In this document: positions 22,080 through 34,963 of the stretch, one piece after another
Layout: every line of letters starts with the position of its first letter
Numbering within the stretch: the first letter of the stretch is position 1
Assembly: GCF_963583255.1 (NCBI RefSeq)
Contig: NC_084803.1
Coordinates: 28,618,428 to 28,682,427 of the forward strand
Direction: 5' to 3'
Source of the DNA: Pyrus communis
Taxonomy: Eukaryota > Streptophyta > Magnoliopsida > Rosales > Rosaceae
Length of the DNA stretch: 64,000 nucleotides
Position numbers and translations under genes: made by a program
The notes under the pieces: generated by a model
Told to the model about the DNA's origin: nothing
Databases searched by the model: none
What the model saw: the letters and a program-made list of their open reading frames with translations, nothing else

Positions 22080-25000
22080 TTAAGCTTGACTAGGTTCCAC
22101 GGCATGGAGGGGTACCTCCTCCACGACATGCTCCTCAAACATCTCGTAATAGGGCTTCAATCGATGCCCATTCACTTTGAATTCTTGCTGCGTCCTTGAA
22201 CTTTTGATTTGCACTGCACCATGAGGGAAAACATTAGTAACAACAAACGGGCCAATCCATTTAGAACGCAACTTACCAGGAAACAAACGTAGGCGAGAGT
22301 TGAAAAGTAACACTTTCTGCCCAACTGTGAAGGTCTTGGTTCGAATCATTTTATCATGGAATGCTTTGGTCTTGGCTTTGTACATCCGGGCATTCTCATA
22401 GGCTTCATTCCGAATCTCCTCAAGTTCATTCAATTGGAGCTTCCTATGAACTCCCGCTGCATCTATGTCCATGTTGAAAGTCTTCACGGCCCAATGTGCC
22501 TTGTGCTCTAACTCTACGGGCAAATGACATGGCTTACCATAGACGAGCCGAAAAGGTGACATCCCAATGGGTGTTTTGTACGCCGTACGATATGCCCACA
22601 GTGCATCATCTAAACGTAAGCTCCAATCCCTCCTTGTTGGTCCAACGGTCTTCTCCAAAATTTGTTTGATTTCTCGGTTAGACACCTCGGCTTGGCCATT
22701 TGTTTGAGGATGGTAAGGTGTGGAGACCTTATGGTTGACATGGTACTTTCTTAGCAACGCCTCAATGGTCCGATTGCAAAAGTGAGACCCTCCATCACTT
22801 ATGATTACTCTCGGCATTCCAAACCTAGCAAAAATGTTAGTTTTCACGAAATCTACAACCACCTTAGAATCGTTAGTACGGGTGGCTTTTGCTTCCACCC
22901 ATTTAGAAACATAATCAACGGCTAGCAAGATATAAGTGAAACCATAAGATGGAGGGAAAGGGCCCATGAAATCAATGCCCCAAACATCAAAAATTTCAAC
23001 ATTAAAGACAGGGGTTTGCGGCATTTGGTCCTTGGTACCTATGTTACCCATTCGTTGGCAACGATCACAAGACATGCAAAAGGTTCTAGCATCCCTAAAT
23101 ATAGTCGGCCAATAAAAACCACACTCTAGAACCTTGAGGGCAGTGCGTTGTGTGCCAAAATGACCACCACATGCATATGTGTGACAAAAGCTTAGAATTG
23201 AGTGAAATTCAGAATCATGCACACATCTACGTACAATTTGATCTGAGCAATACTTCCACAAATAAGGGTCATCCCAAACATAGAAACGTGCATCATTTTT
23301 AAGCTTATCACGTTGGTGCTTGTTTAGTTCATTTGGAATTTGTTTAGCCACCAAGTAATTCACTAAATCTGCATACCATGGTTCACTTACCTCAATGGAT
23401 AGCAGCTGCTCATCGGGAAAAGTTTCAGGGATAGGTACGGCATGTTCATGCTCCTCGTGGATCATTCGGCTTAAATGGTCAGCCACTACATTCTCGCTTC
23501 CTTTCTTATCCCGGATTTCAATATCAAATTCTTGAAGAAGAAGAATCCAACGGATAAGCCTCGGCTTTGCTTCCTTTTTCGTGATCAAGTACCTCAAAGC
23601 TGCATGATCAGAATAAACGATTACTTTAGTACCAATTAAATATGAACGGAATTTATCTAAAGCAAAAACCACAGCTAGAAGTTCTTTTTCCGTCGTGGAG
23701 TAGTTGAATTGGGCATCATTGAGAGTCCGAGAGGCATAGTATATGACATGCGGCCGCTTGTCTCTTCTTTGTCCTAGAACAGCTCCTAATGCATAGTCGG
23801 ATGCATCGCACATGAGCTCGAACGGAAGGCTCCAATCTGGAGGTACAATAATGGGGGCCGAGACTAGCTTCTCCTTGAGTTGGTTAAATGCCGAATTACA
23901 CTCTTCATCAAACTTGAATGGCACATCTTTTTGAAGCAATCGGCAAAGAGGGTTGGACATCTTGGAGAAGTCCTTGATAAAACGCCTATAGAACCCTGCA
24001 TGGCCAAGAAACGAACGTACCTCTCTAACCGAAGTAGGAGAGGGTAAGTGACGTACAAGGTCTATTTTCGATTTATCTACTTCAATTCCTTTTTCTGAAA
24101 CAATATGTCCTAAAACTATACCTTGTTTCACTATAAAGTGACATTTCTCCCAATTCAAGACAAGGTTAGTTTCAACACATCGTTTCAAAATTAAGGTTAG
24201 ATTATCCAAGCAATTATCAAATGAACTCCCAAACACACTGAAATCATCCATGAAAACCTCAATGATCTTTTCAACAAAATCGGAAAATATACTTACCATA
24301 CACCTTTGGAAAGTGGCCGGTGCGTTGCATAAGCCAAATGGCATGCGACGATAAGCAAATGTTCCAAAGGGACATGTGAATGTGGTCTTCTCTTGATCAT
24401 CCGGGGCTATCACAATTTGGTTATATCCAGAGTATCCATCAAGAAAACAGTAAAAGGCATGACCGGCTAACCTTTCGAGCATCTGGTCGATGAATGGCAA
24501 AGGAAAGTGATCTTTCCTAGTCATGGCATTTAGCTTCCGGTAATCGATACATACTCGCCATCCAGTCTGAATGCGTGTAGGTACGAGCTCATTCTCATCA
24601 TTCTTGATAACAGTTACTCCGGACTTCTTGGGAACGACTTGAACTGGAGAGACCCAACGGCTATCGGAGATAGGGTAGATCACTCCGCAATCCAAAAGCT
24701 TGATTATTTCCTTCTTCACCACTTCCATCATCGGAGGGTTGAGACGGCGTTGAGCCTCTCGGGATGGCTTAGTCCCCTCCTCAAGAAGTATACGGTGCAT
24801 GCATGTGGTAGGGCTTATTCCTTTAATGTCGGCCAAAGTCCACCCTATGGCCGTTTTGTGTTCTCGCAGCACCCTCACAAGCTTCTCCTCCTCCATTGCC
24901 GTGAGACTTGATGAAATGATGACGGGCAATGTTTCGCCTTCTCCCAAAAACACATACTTCAAATGGTCCGGCAACGGCTTAAGTTCAAGCGATGGTGCCT

Positions 25001-27644
25001 GAACAACAGAAGGTAGCATCTTAGTGGAAACTGAATTTGAAAGTGAGAGTGGAACCTTACCATATTGTTATGGCAATGACTCAAGGGCTGCCACAACCTC
25101 AATTATTTCTTCACTAGAACCCATGGCAAAGAATTCCTCCTCCTTGCCGTGGCCTTGCATTGGCCCAAATCCTTCATTTTTGCACTCTAGGGCCTTAGTG
25201 ATGGTTGTTTCCAGGGCGTCCTCGTTCAATTCTTCAAGGTATACCTGCGCCAAAGAATCGATAACATCAATGGAAAAACAAGAATGGTCATCAACGGGAT
25301 ATCTCATAGTTTCAGAAATATTAAAATCAATCACTTCCCCATCGAATTCCATTGTCAAGGTGCCTTTGTATACATCAATCTTCGTTCGGGCCGTCTTCAT
25401 GAATGGCCTACCAAGGAGAATCGGCAAAGATGTAGAATGGGTTGAATCCTCCATGTCTAGGACGTAGAAATCAGCCGGAAAAATTAAATGGTTCACCTGC
25501 ACAAGCACATCTTCCAAAACTCCTTTTGGATACGCGTTAGAACGATCGGCCAATTGTATAATTACACCATCTTGTTTTAATTCACCCAAATTCATAGATG
25601 CATAAATAGAATAAGGCATGACATTTATGGATGCACCTAAATCAAGCATGGCACGTTCAAAACGATTATGTCCAATCACACAAGGAATCGTGAAACTACC
25701 GGGGTCTTTGCACTTGGTAGGCAGTTTACGTTGCAAAACAGCGGACACATTCTCGCTTACCTTCACTACCTCTTTGTTTGCCCTTCTTCTCTTTGTATTG
25801 CATAGGTCCTTGAGGAATTTAGCATACTTTGGAACCTGTTTGATTGCATCGAGAAGCGGTATGTTCACTTGCACCTTCCGGAACGTTTCAAGAATGTCCT
25901 TCTCGCTTTCTTCCTTTTTTTCTTGCATGAACCTGCGAGGAAAAGGTACATTGGGCAGATTAGGACGTGAAGTACATGAATTTGAACTTAAATTACCTGA
26001 TTTGGCCGAGTTAGGGTGATTGGGGGCCTGCGGCATTGGGTTTTTCACCCTTACCGTGGGTGAGCTAGACACTTCCTCAGGTTGTGTCGTCTCTTCATCT
26101 ACTTTCTGGGCAGATTTGGGATTGTTTGGCTCGGTCCCAACTTCTTTTCCACCCCTTAGGGTGATGGCCTTGGCGGATTCGAATCCTCCCTTTGGATTGA
26201 CTGTGGTTGAGCTAGGAAGCTTTCCTTGCTCTCTAATCTGTCCAAGGAACTCAGAAATCTGCCCTATTTGTTTCTTCATATCCATCATCTCCTTCTCGTT
26301 ATTTGCTATTCGGTTGTTTTGATTTTGCAACCCCTGCGAAATAGAGGTTAGTAATTGCATAGCTTGATCACTTTCCAAGGACGTACCTGAATGAGATGAT
26401 GCCGAAGGTTGTTGGGGTTGTTGGGGTGCATACGGCTTGGAATAAAAACCAGGGGGGTTTGGCCTAAATCCTCCTTGTTGGGCAGCTTGTTGTGGCTCCC
26501 TCCATTTGAAGTTTGGATGGTCCCTCCATCCGGCATTGTAAGTGTTCGAGTATGGGTTGTTTTGATTTTGTCCTTGGAAACCAATTGCATTTGCAGATTC
26601 CCACCCACCATTCTCGATTAGTTGAGGGCACTTGTCGGATGGATGCCCTTGAATTGAGCACACGCCACAAACTTGGTGTTCTTGTGCTTTTGGACCAATC
26701 ACAACCTGAGAAACAAGAGAAGTAAGATTAGCAAGTTGTGATTGAATTTCAGAAATAGCACTCACCTCATTTACACTTTGTTGTCGTGGGGCTTCCCTTT
26801 GACCCACTCCTTCATATTGTTGAGCGTTGAGCGCTCGGTTGGCTATGAGAATCTTGGCATCCCTTGGTGTTTTGTCCACCAATGCTCATCCCGCTGATGC
26901 ATCAATCATTTGACGTTCGATAGGAAGGAGGCCCTCATAGAAATATTGAAGGAGAAGTTCCTCCTTCATTTGATGTTGGGGACATGAAGCTACAAGGCCC
27001 TTGAAGCGCTCATAATAAGCCGGGAATGTCTCACCATGATTCTGTTGAATACCACTAATTTTCTTCCGTAGGAGAATCACTCTCGAAGTAAGGAAGAATT
27101 TCTCCAAGAAAGCACGCTTCATACTCTCCCACGAAGTCACAGTTCCCGGGGCTAGTTCGTAGAGCCAATCTTTGGCCTTGTCCATAAGTGAAAATGGAAA
27201 GGCCTTCATCTTCAGTATACTCCCATCCACATTGACGGGGGTCATGCTCGAACAAACCACCTCGAACTCCTTCAAGTGTTTGTTGGGGTCTTCCATAGAC
27301 AAACCATGGAACTTCGGAATATGGTGTAACAAACTGGATTTGAGTTCAAATTCCTCAGTCTTCCCCTCTGCAGCCGTGGGGTATTGGATACAAAGAGGCA
27401 ATGCATTATCCAAACCCGAGGCCGAAAGCTCCTTGATGGTTCTATTATCTGCTGCCATGGTTTGTTCTTCTTCAAAAATCTGATCCGTGGGCTTTTCTTC
27501 TACACCTACTTCATCTTCTTCAAGCCCAGGTTGTGGTGGAGGTTGTGGTGGCTCTTGTTGACTCCTCGTTCTCCTCAAAGTGCGTTCAAAATCACCGTCA
27601 AAGTCGGAGATGTTCTCTATAATAGGCCGAGAGCTACGAGTCAT
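22080..27644 (-). pseudogene. gag-pol polyprotein of C, two premature stops
   Basis: One frame of 1855 codons runs from the ATG at 27644 to the TAA at 22080, interrupted by TGA at 26886-26888 (GGA changed, after DASAG in Gag) and TAA at 25068-25070 (CAA changed, just after protease). Domains in order: Gag ([20 protein letters not shown]), CCHC knuckle ([15 protein letters not shown]), protease ([14 protein letters not shown]), RT ([20 protein letters not shown]; intact FMDD), RNase H ([23 protein letters not shown]), integrase HHCC ([19 protein letters not shown]) and the DDE core ([29 protein letters not shown]), then the C-terminal [17 protein letters not shown]. It keeps a 17-codon Gag-Pro linker segment (VSSSPTVRVKNPMPQAPN) deleted in D, E and F, so it branches outside them. 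Confidence 0.93.
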
Positions 27645-27760
27645 ACACAGTACCTAAAAAAAAAAAACAAGGAAACAAACAAACTAAGAATCTGAAATAA
27701 GAATGCACGAAAAACAAAAAAATTATAAAAATAAAGACAAGGGACTAGCAACTTTGCTAA

Positions 27761-27778
27761 TCCCCGGCAACGGCGCCA
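27761..27778 (-). promoter_or_regulatory. tRNA-Asp primer-binding site of C
   Basis: The plus strand reads TCCCCGGCAACGGCGCCA, identical to the 3' end of plant tRNA-Asp without the terminal CA. It lies next to the 5' LTR end at 27784. Confidence 0.92.
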
Positions 27779-27783
27779 AAATT

Positions 27784-28570
27784 TGTTGCGATATTTATAC
27801 GCACACAAACTAAACCCTATTTGTGACAATTGTAGTAATGATGTAAGTAGGGATCGTTCTAACCGGGGATTAACTAGGGATGCTAAACACTTGACTCAAA
27901 TAAATAAAACTAACTTTTAAAACACTAAGACAAACTAAAAGACTCAAAACAAATTCAAAAGACTCCAAATACTTAAAAACATAAAATAAGACAAATCAAA
28001 TGATTAAAACTTAACAAAATAGAGGGGGGAATTGTGGTTGGATGAGATTAAATTAAACGGACAGATTATAATTTAAAACAGATAGTAAAGATGAATGTGA
28101 TGAAAATATGGATGATGGAATAGCTAAGGGGTTCTTCTCCACACATGTTACACTTGCAAACAAAATTGATTCTCAGTTGGTCTTTCGATAAATTATGAAA
28201 CTCAATGCTCCAAGTTAATTAGGTCCGCTTAAATTAACTTTCAGATTTCCCTAGATTCGTTGGATTGAATGGAATACGCATTACAACCAAATTATTCTTA
28301 ATCAAAGTCCCTAACTATGGTTCAACGGAAATCATAAGCATCGACGAGGCATTCGTTACTATGGAATACGCATGAAACTTATGCCAAGAATTCGTTTAAC
28401 GCGATTGTTTATAAGCAACCTCCACTACTTGTGAATATAAGTTCATAACGATTAGGTGAAATTCACTTATATTCTAGCGTCATATTTATGCATGAAAATT
28501 AAGCTTGCAATCTCAATGAACATACATAAATAAGTTATCAATCAAACAGTTAAACGAATTGAATCCACAC
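27784..28570 (-). repeat. 5' LTR fragment of C
   Basis: The LTR end reads TGTTGCGATATTTATACGC reversed, and the sequence continues as reversed LTR until GAATCCACA at about 28569, where it switches to plus-strand LTR sequence of D. About the last 787 bp of the LTR are present. Confidence 0.85.
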
Positions 28571-28692
28571 ATCAATTTAGAAGGTTTTAGCAAGCCCTCC
28601 TAATCCCCGGTCTAGAACGATCCCTCACTTATCCATTCTACTACAATTGTCAAACGAGGGTTTAATTTGAGTGTCAAGTAATTCTCACATCA
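28571..28692 (+). repeat. 5' LTR remnant of D
   Basis: The sequence from TCAATTTAGAAGGTTTTAGC to the terminal CTCACATCA matches only the last 120 bases or so of the LTR at 34964-37250. It is fused to the truncated reversed LTR of C, making a head-to-head junction. Confidence 0.85.
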
Positions 28693-28697
28693 AATTT

Positions 28698-28715
28698 TGG
28701 CGCCGTTGCCGGGGA
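28698..28715 (+). promoter_or_regulatory. tRNA-Asp primer-binding site of D
   Basis: TGGCGCCGTTGCCGGGGA lies five bases after the LTR end. Confidence 0.92.
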
Positions 28716-28826
28716 TTAGCAACTTTGCTAATCCTTTGTCTTTATTTTTATATTTTTTTTTGTTTTTCGTGCATTCTTATTTCAGATTCTTAGTTTGTTT
28801 GTTTCCTTGTTTTTTAGGTACTGTGT

Positions 28827-31800
28827 ATGACTCGTCGCTCTCGGCCTATTATAGAGAACATCTCCGACTTTGACGGTGATTTTGAACGCACTTTGAGGAG
28901 AACGAGGAGTCAACAAGAGCCACCACAACCTCCACCACAACCTGGGCTTGAAGAAGACGAAGTAGGTGTAGAAGAAAAGCCCACGGATCAGATTTTTGAA
29001 GAAGAACAAGCCATGGCAGCAGATAATAGAACCATCAAGGAGCTTTCGGCCTCGGGTTTGGATAATGCATTGCCTCTTTGTATCCAATACCCCACGGCTG
29101 CAGAGGGGAAGACTGAGGAATTTGAACTCAAGTCCAGTTTGTTACACCTTATTCCGAAGTTCCATGGCTTGTCTATGGAAGACCCCAACAAACACTTGAA
29201 GGAGTTCGAGGTGGTTTGTTCGAGCATGACCCCCATCAATGTGGATGGGAGTATATTGAAGATGAAGGCCTTTCCATTTTCACTTATGGACAAGGCCAAA
29301 GATTGGCTCTACGAACTAGCCCCGGGAACTGTGACTTCGTGGGAGAGTATGAAGCGTGCTTTCTTGGAGAAATTCTTCCCTACTTCGAGAGTGATTCTCC
29401 TACGGAAGAAAATTAGTGGTATTCAACAGAATCATGGTGAAACATTCCCGGCTTATTATGAGCGCTTCAAGGGCCTTGTAGCTTCATGTCCTCAACATCA
29501 AATGAAGGAGGAACTTCTCCTTCAATATTTCTATGAGGGTCTCCTTCCTATCGAACGTCAAATGCTTGATGCATCAGCGGGAGGAGCATTGGTGGACAAA
29601 ACACCAAGGGATGCCAAGATTCTCATAGCCAACCGAGCGCTCAACGCTCAACAATATGAAGGAGTGGGTCAAAGGGAAGCCCCACGACAACAAAGTGTAA
29701 ATGAGGTGAGTGCTATTTCTGAAATTCAATCACAACTTGCTAATCTTACTTCTCTTGTTTCTCAGGTTGTGATTGGTCCAAAAGCACAAGAACACCAAGT
29801 TTGTGGCGTGTGCTCAATTCAAGGGCATCCATCCGACAAGTGCCCTCAACTAATCGAGAATGGTGGGTGGGAATCTGCCAATGCAATTGGTTTCCAAGGA
29901 CAAAATCAAAACAACCCATACTCGAACACTTACAATGCCGGATGGAGGGACCATCCAAACTTCAAATGGAGGGAGCCACAACAAGCTGCCCAACAAGGAG
30001 GATTTAGGCCTAACCCCCTGGTGTTTATTCGAAGCCATATGCACCCCAACAATCCCAACAACCTTCGGCATCATCTCAGTCAGGTACGTCTTTGGAAAGT
30101 AATCAAGCTATGCAATTACTAACCTCTATTTCGCAGGGGTTGCAAAATCAAAACAACCGGATAGAAAATAACGAGAAGGAGATGATGGATATGAAGAAAC
30201 AAATAGGGCATATTTCTGAGTTCCTTGGACAGATTAGAGAGCAAGGAAAGCTTCCTAGCTCAACCACAGTCAATCCAAAGGGAGGATTCGAATCCGCCAA
30301 GGCCATCACCCTAAGGGGTGGAAAAGAAGTTGGGACCGAGCCAAACAATCCCAAATCTGCCCAGAAAGTAGATGAAGAGACAACACAACCTGAGGCAGAT
30401 CACCCTAACTCGGCCAAATCAGGTAATTTAAGTTCAAATTCATGTACTTCACGTCCTAATCTGCCCAATGTACCTTTTCCTCGCAGGTTCATGCAAGAAA
30501 AAAAGGAAGAAAGCGAGAAGGACATTCTTGAAACGTTCCGGAAGGTGCAAGTGAACATACCGCTTCTCGATGCAATCAAACAGGTTCCAAAGTATGCTAA
30601 ATTCCTCAAGGACCTATGCAATACAAAGAGAAGAAGGGCAAACAAAGAGGTAGTGAAGGTAAGCGAGAATGTGTCCGCTGTTTTGCAACGTAAACTGCCT
30701 ACCAAGTGCAAAGACCCCGGTAGTTTCACGATTCCTTGTGTGATTGGACATAATCGTTTTGAACATGCCATGCTTGATTTAGGTGCATCCATAAATGTCA
30801 TGCCTTATTCTATTTATGCATCTATGAATTTGGGTGAATTAAAACAAGATGGTGTAATTATACAATTGGCCGATCGTTCTAACGCGTATCCAAAAGGAGT
30901 TTTGGAAGATGTGCTTGTGCAGGTGAACCATTTAATTTTTCCGGCTGATTTCTACGTCCTAGACATGGAGGATTTAGCCCATTCTACATCTTTGCCGATT
31001 CTCCTTGGTAGGCCATTCATGAAGACGGCCCGAACAAAGATTGATGTATACAAAGGCACCTTGACAATGGAATTCGATGGGGAAGTGATTGATTTTAATA
31101 TTTCTGAAACTATGAGATATCCCGTTGATGACCATTCTTGTTTTTCCATTGATGTTATCGATTCTTTGGCGCAGGTATACCTTGAAGAATTGAACGAGGA
31201 CGCCCTGGAAACAACCATCACTAAGGCCATAGAGCGCAAAAATGAAGGATTTGGGCCAATGCAAGGCCACGGCAAGGAGGAGGAATTCTTTGCAATGGGT
31301 TCTAGTGAAGAAATAATTGAGGTTGTGGCAGCCCTTGAGTCATTGCCACAACAATATGGTAAGGTTCCACTCTCACTTTCAAATTCAGTTTCCACTAAGA
31401 TGCTACCTTCTGTTGTTTAGGCACCATCGCTTGAACTTAAGCCGTTGCCGGACCATTTGAAGTATGTGTTTTTGGGAAAAGGCGAAACATTGCCCGTCAT
31501 CATTTCATCAAGTCTCACGGCAATGGAGGAGGAGAAGCTTGTGAGGGTGCTGCGAGAGCACAAAACGGCCATAGGGTGGACTTTGGCCGACATTAAAGGA
31601 ATAAGCCCTACCACATGCATGCACCGTATACTTCTTGAGGAGGGGGCTAAACCAACTCGAGAGGCTCAACGCCGTCTCAACCCTCCGATGATGGAAGTGG
31701 TGAAGAAGGAAATAATCAAGCTTTTGGATTGCGGAGTGATCTACCCTATCTCCGATAGCCGTTGGGTCTCTCCAGTTCAAGTCGTTCCCTAGATGTCCGG

Positions 31801-34339
31801 AGTAACTGTTATCAAGAATGATGAGAATGAGCTCGTGCCTACACGCATTCAGACTGGATGGCGAGTATGTATCGATTACCGGAAGCTAAATGCCATGACT
31901 AGGAAAGATCACTTTCCTTTGCCATTCATCGACCAGATGCTCGAAAGGTTAGCCGGTCATGCTTTTTACTGTTTTCTTGATGGATACTCTGGATATAACC
32001 AAATTGTGATAGCCCCTGATGATCAAGAGAAGACCACATTCACATGTCCCTTTGGAACATTTGCTTATCGTCGCATGCCATTTGGCTTATGCAACGCACC
32101 GGCCACTTTCCAAAGGTGTATGGTAAGTATATTTTCCGATTTTGTTGAAAAGATCATTGAGGTTTTCATGGATGATTTCAGTGTCTTTGGGAGTTCATTT
32201 GATAATTGCTTGGATAATCTGACCTTAATTTTGAAACGATGTGTTGAAACTAACCTTGTCTTGAATTGGGAGAAATGTCACTTTATGGTCAAACAAGGTA
32301 TAGTTTTAGGACATATTGTTTCAGAAAAAGGAATTGAAGTAGATAAATCGAAAATAGACCTTGTACGTCACTTACCCTCTCCTACTTCGGTTAGAGAGGT
32401 ACGTTCGTTTCTTGGCCATGCAGGGTTCTATAGGCGTTTTATCAAGGACTTCTCCAAGATGTCCAACCCTCTTTGCCGATTGCTTCAAAAAGATGTGCCA
32501 TTCAAGTTTGATGAAGAGTGTAATTCGGCATTTAACCAACTCAAGGAGAAGCTAGTCTCGGCCCCCATTATTGTACCTCCAGATTGGAGCCTTCCGTTCG
32601 ATCTCATGTGCGATGCATCCGACTATGCATTAGGAGCTGTTCTAGGACAAAGAAGAGACAAGCGGCCGCATGTCATATACTATGCCTCTCGGACTCTCAA
32701 TGATGCCCAATTGAACTACTCCACGACGGAAAAAGAACTTCTAGCTGTGGTTTTTGCTTTAGATAAATTCTGTTCATATTTAATTGGTACTAAAGTAATC
32801 GTTTATTCTGATCATGCAGCTTTGAGGTACTTGCTCACGAAAAAGGAAGCAAAGCCGAGGCTTATCCGTTGGATTCTTCTTCTTCAAGAATTTGATATTG
32901 AAATCCGGGATAAGAAAGGAAGCGAGAATGTAGTGGCTGACCATTTAAGCCGAATGATCCACGAGGAGCATGAACATGCCGTACCTATCCCTGAAACTTT
33001 TCCCGATGAGCAGCTGCTATCCATTGAGGTAAGTGAACCATGGTATGCAGATTTAGTGAATTACTTGGTGGCTAAAGAAATTCCAAATGAACTAAACAAG
33101 CACCAACGTGATAAGCTTAAAAATGATGCACGTTTCTATGTTTGGGATGACCCTTATTTGTGGAAGTATTGCTCAGATCAAATTGTACGTAGATGTGTGC
33201 ATGATTCTGAATTTCACTCAATTCTAAGCTTTTGTCACACATATGCATGTGGTGGTCATTTTGGCACACAACGCACTGCCCTCAAGGTTCTAGAGTGTGG
33301 TTTTTATTGGCCGACTATATTTAGGGATGCTAGAACCTTTTGTATGTCTTGTGATCGTTGCCAACGAATGGGTAACATAGGTACCAAGGACCAAATGCCT
33401 CAAACCCCTGTCTTTAATGTTGAAATTTTTGATGTTTGGGGCATTGATTTCATGGGCCCTTTCCCTCCATCTTATGGTTTCACTTATATCTTGCTAGCCG
33501 TTGATTATGTTTCTAAATGGGTGGAAGCAAAAGCCACCCGTACTAACGATTCTAAGGTGGTTGCAGATTTCGTGAAAACTAACATTTTTGCTAGGTTTGG
33601 AATGCCGAGAGTAATCATAAGTGATGGAGGGTCTCACTTTTGCAATCGGACCATTGAGGCGTTGCTAAGAAAGTACCATGTCAACCATAAGGTCTCCACA
33701 CCTTACCATCCTCAAACAAATGGCCAAGCCGAGGTGTCTAACCGAGAAATCAAACAAATTTTGGAGAAGACCGTTGGACCAACAAGGAGGGATTGGAGCT
33801 TACGTTTAGATGATGCACTGTGGGCATATCGTACGGCGTACAAAACACCCATTGGGATGTCACCTTTTCGGCTCGTCTATGGTAAGCCATGTCATTTGCC
33901 CGTAGAGTTAGAGCACAAGGCACATTGGGCCGTGAAGACTTTCAACATGGACATAGATGCAGCGGGAGTTCATAGGAAGCTCCAATTGAATGAACTTGAG
34001 GAGATTCGGAATGAAGCCTATGAGAATGCCCGGATGTACAAAGCCAAGACCAAAGCATTCCATGATAAAATGATTCGAACCAAGACCTTCACAGTTGGGC
34101 AGAAAGTGTTACTTTTCAACTCTCGCCTACGTTTGTTTCCTGGTAAGTTGCGTTCTAAATGGATTGGCCCGTTTGTTGTTACTAACGTTTTACCTTATGG
34201 TGCAGTCCACATAAAAAGCTTAAGGAATGGCGTAGAATTCAAGGTGAACGGGCATCGGTTGAAGCCATATTACGAGCATGGTGTGGGGCAAGTGGTGGAA
34301 GACATTCCTTTCCATTCCGTGGGCTCAAATGAAGATTAA
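28827..34339 (+). pseudogene. gag-pol polyprotein of D, frameshifted and with stops
   Basis: The Gag frame starts at the ATG at 28827 ([18 protein letters not shown]) and shifts at about 30010-30018, where a run of six C in E is five C here. The original frame resumes until TAG at 31418-31420 (CAG changed) and TAG at 31790-31792 (AAG changed), and is then open to 34339. All domains are recognisable: Gag, CCHC, DLGAS protease, RT with FMDD, RNase H with [13 protein letters not shown], and integrase HHCC and DDE. It shares the 17-codon linker deletion with E and F ([11 protein letters not shown]). The last 50 or so codons ([31 protein letters not shown]) differ from the C/E ending although the flanks match closely, indicating a mosaic end. 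No intact polyprotein can be made. Confidence 0.92.
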
Positions 34340-34910
34340 AAGAGGGTACTCATCCGGCTGAAAGACGTAAAAGAAAGCGCTTCGTGGGAGGCAACCCATG
34401 CATCCGAATAGAGAAGAACTTGGAAACCCCTTTAAGAGACTTATTTTTATTCCTTTCTTTTTCTTTACTGCCTTTACTTTGCTTTCTTTCTCGTATTTGT
34501 TTATTTGCTTGCTCTGTTGTGACTTTCTGCTTAAAACATTGAGGACAAAGTTTGATTTAAGTGTGGGGGGGTAAACAATTTGTATTTGCATGAATTTCGT
34601 GGGATTTATTCACCTATCACTTAGAATGTTGTTTTTTGCTGTTTTAAGCGTTTTTAGAGTGTTTTAGTGTGTTTTATAGTGTCTTGGTATAAAACTCCGA
34701 AAATTTGATAAAAATTTTAAAAAAAAAAAACTCCAAATCCAGATTCCTAAAAAAAAAAACTCTTCTCTTTGTTGCTATTTCGTTTCTGCCTTGTTAGGTT
34801 GTTTAGTTGTTATTGTTTGTTTGTTTATTAATTGTGTGAGTCTATGATTGTAACATTGAGAAAATGTTTGATTTATTGATAGGCACTGCTAAACAAAGAA
34901 AGATGGTGCT
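34340..34910 (+). other. Spacer between D pol and the aORF tail
   Basis: This non-coding stretch includes a PPT-like AAGTGTGGGGGGGTAAAC at about 34559 inside a copy of the 3' UTR module (CTTAAAACATTGAGGACAAA), then an A-rich stretch and a second, weaker module copy with TCTATGATTGTAACATTGAG. It is near-identical to 53200-53755 of E. Confidence 0.7.
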
Positions 34911-34963
34911 TCACAAAGGGTGTTTGCTTGAGGCCCCACTACGTGGCTTTACTCTTGAAGCAG
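34911..34963 (-). pseudogene. Tail of the D aORF, cut by an LTR
   Basis: The reverse strand encodes the last residues (ASRVKPRSGASSKHPL) and the stop at 34911-34913. The frame is lost at AGCAG (34959-34963), where an LTR begins. The rest of the D aORF is missing. The break is identical to the solo LTR insertion point at 53804-53808. Confidence 0.8.

Larger units (their letters stand above)
16364..28570 (-). mobile_element. Element C: near-complete autonomous-type Athila-like retrotransposon with antisense ORF
   Basis: Read on the minus strand: 5' LTR fragment (28570-27784), tRNA-Asp PBS (27778-27761), gag-pol (27644-22080), a spacer, the aORF on the opposite strand (21133-21810), a 3' UTR, a PPT (17993-17979) and a 3' LTR (17978-16364). 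It is the most complete gag-pol-plus-aORF architecture in the window. Both LTRs are truncated at inverted junctions: the 3' LTR in palindrome P2 and the 5' LTR against element D. No target-site duplication can therefore be recognised. Confidence 0.88.

Noticed and set aside
25024..25467. 147-codon ORF opposite the C protease region, repeated opposite D, E and F
   Set aside because: It is a shadow of the gag-pol codons on the other strand and is conserved only because pol is.
27645..27760. Acceptor-like TTTTAG before the gag ATG as evidence of a leader intron
   Set aside because: The T-rich leader makes AG-ending pyrimidine tracts likely by chance, and I found no convincing donor between the PBS and gag.
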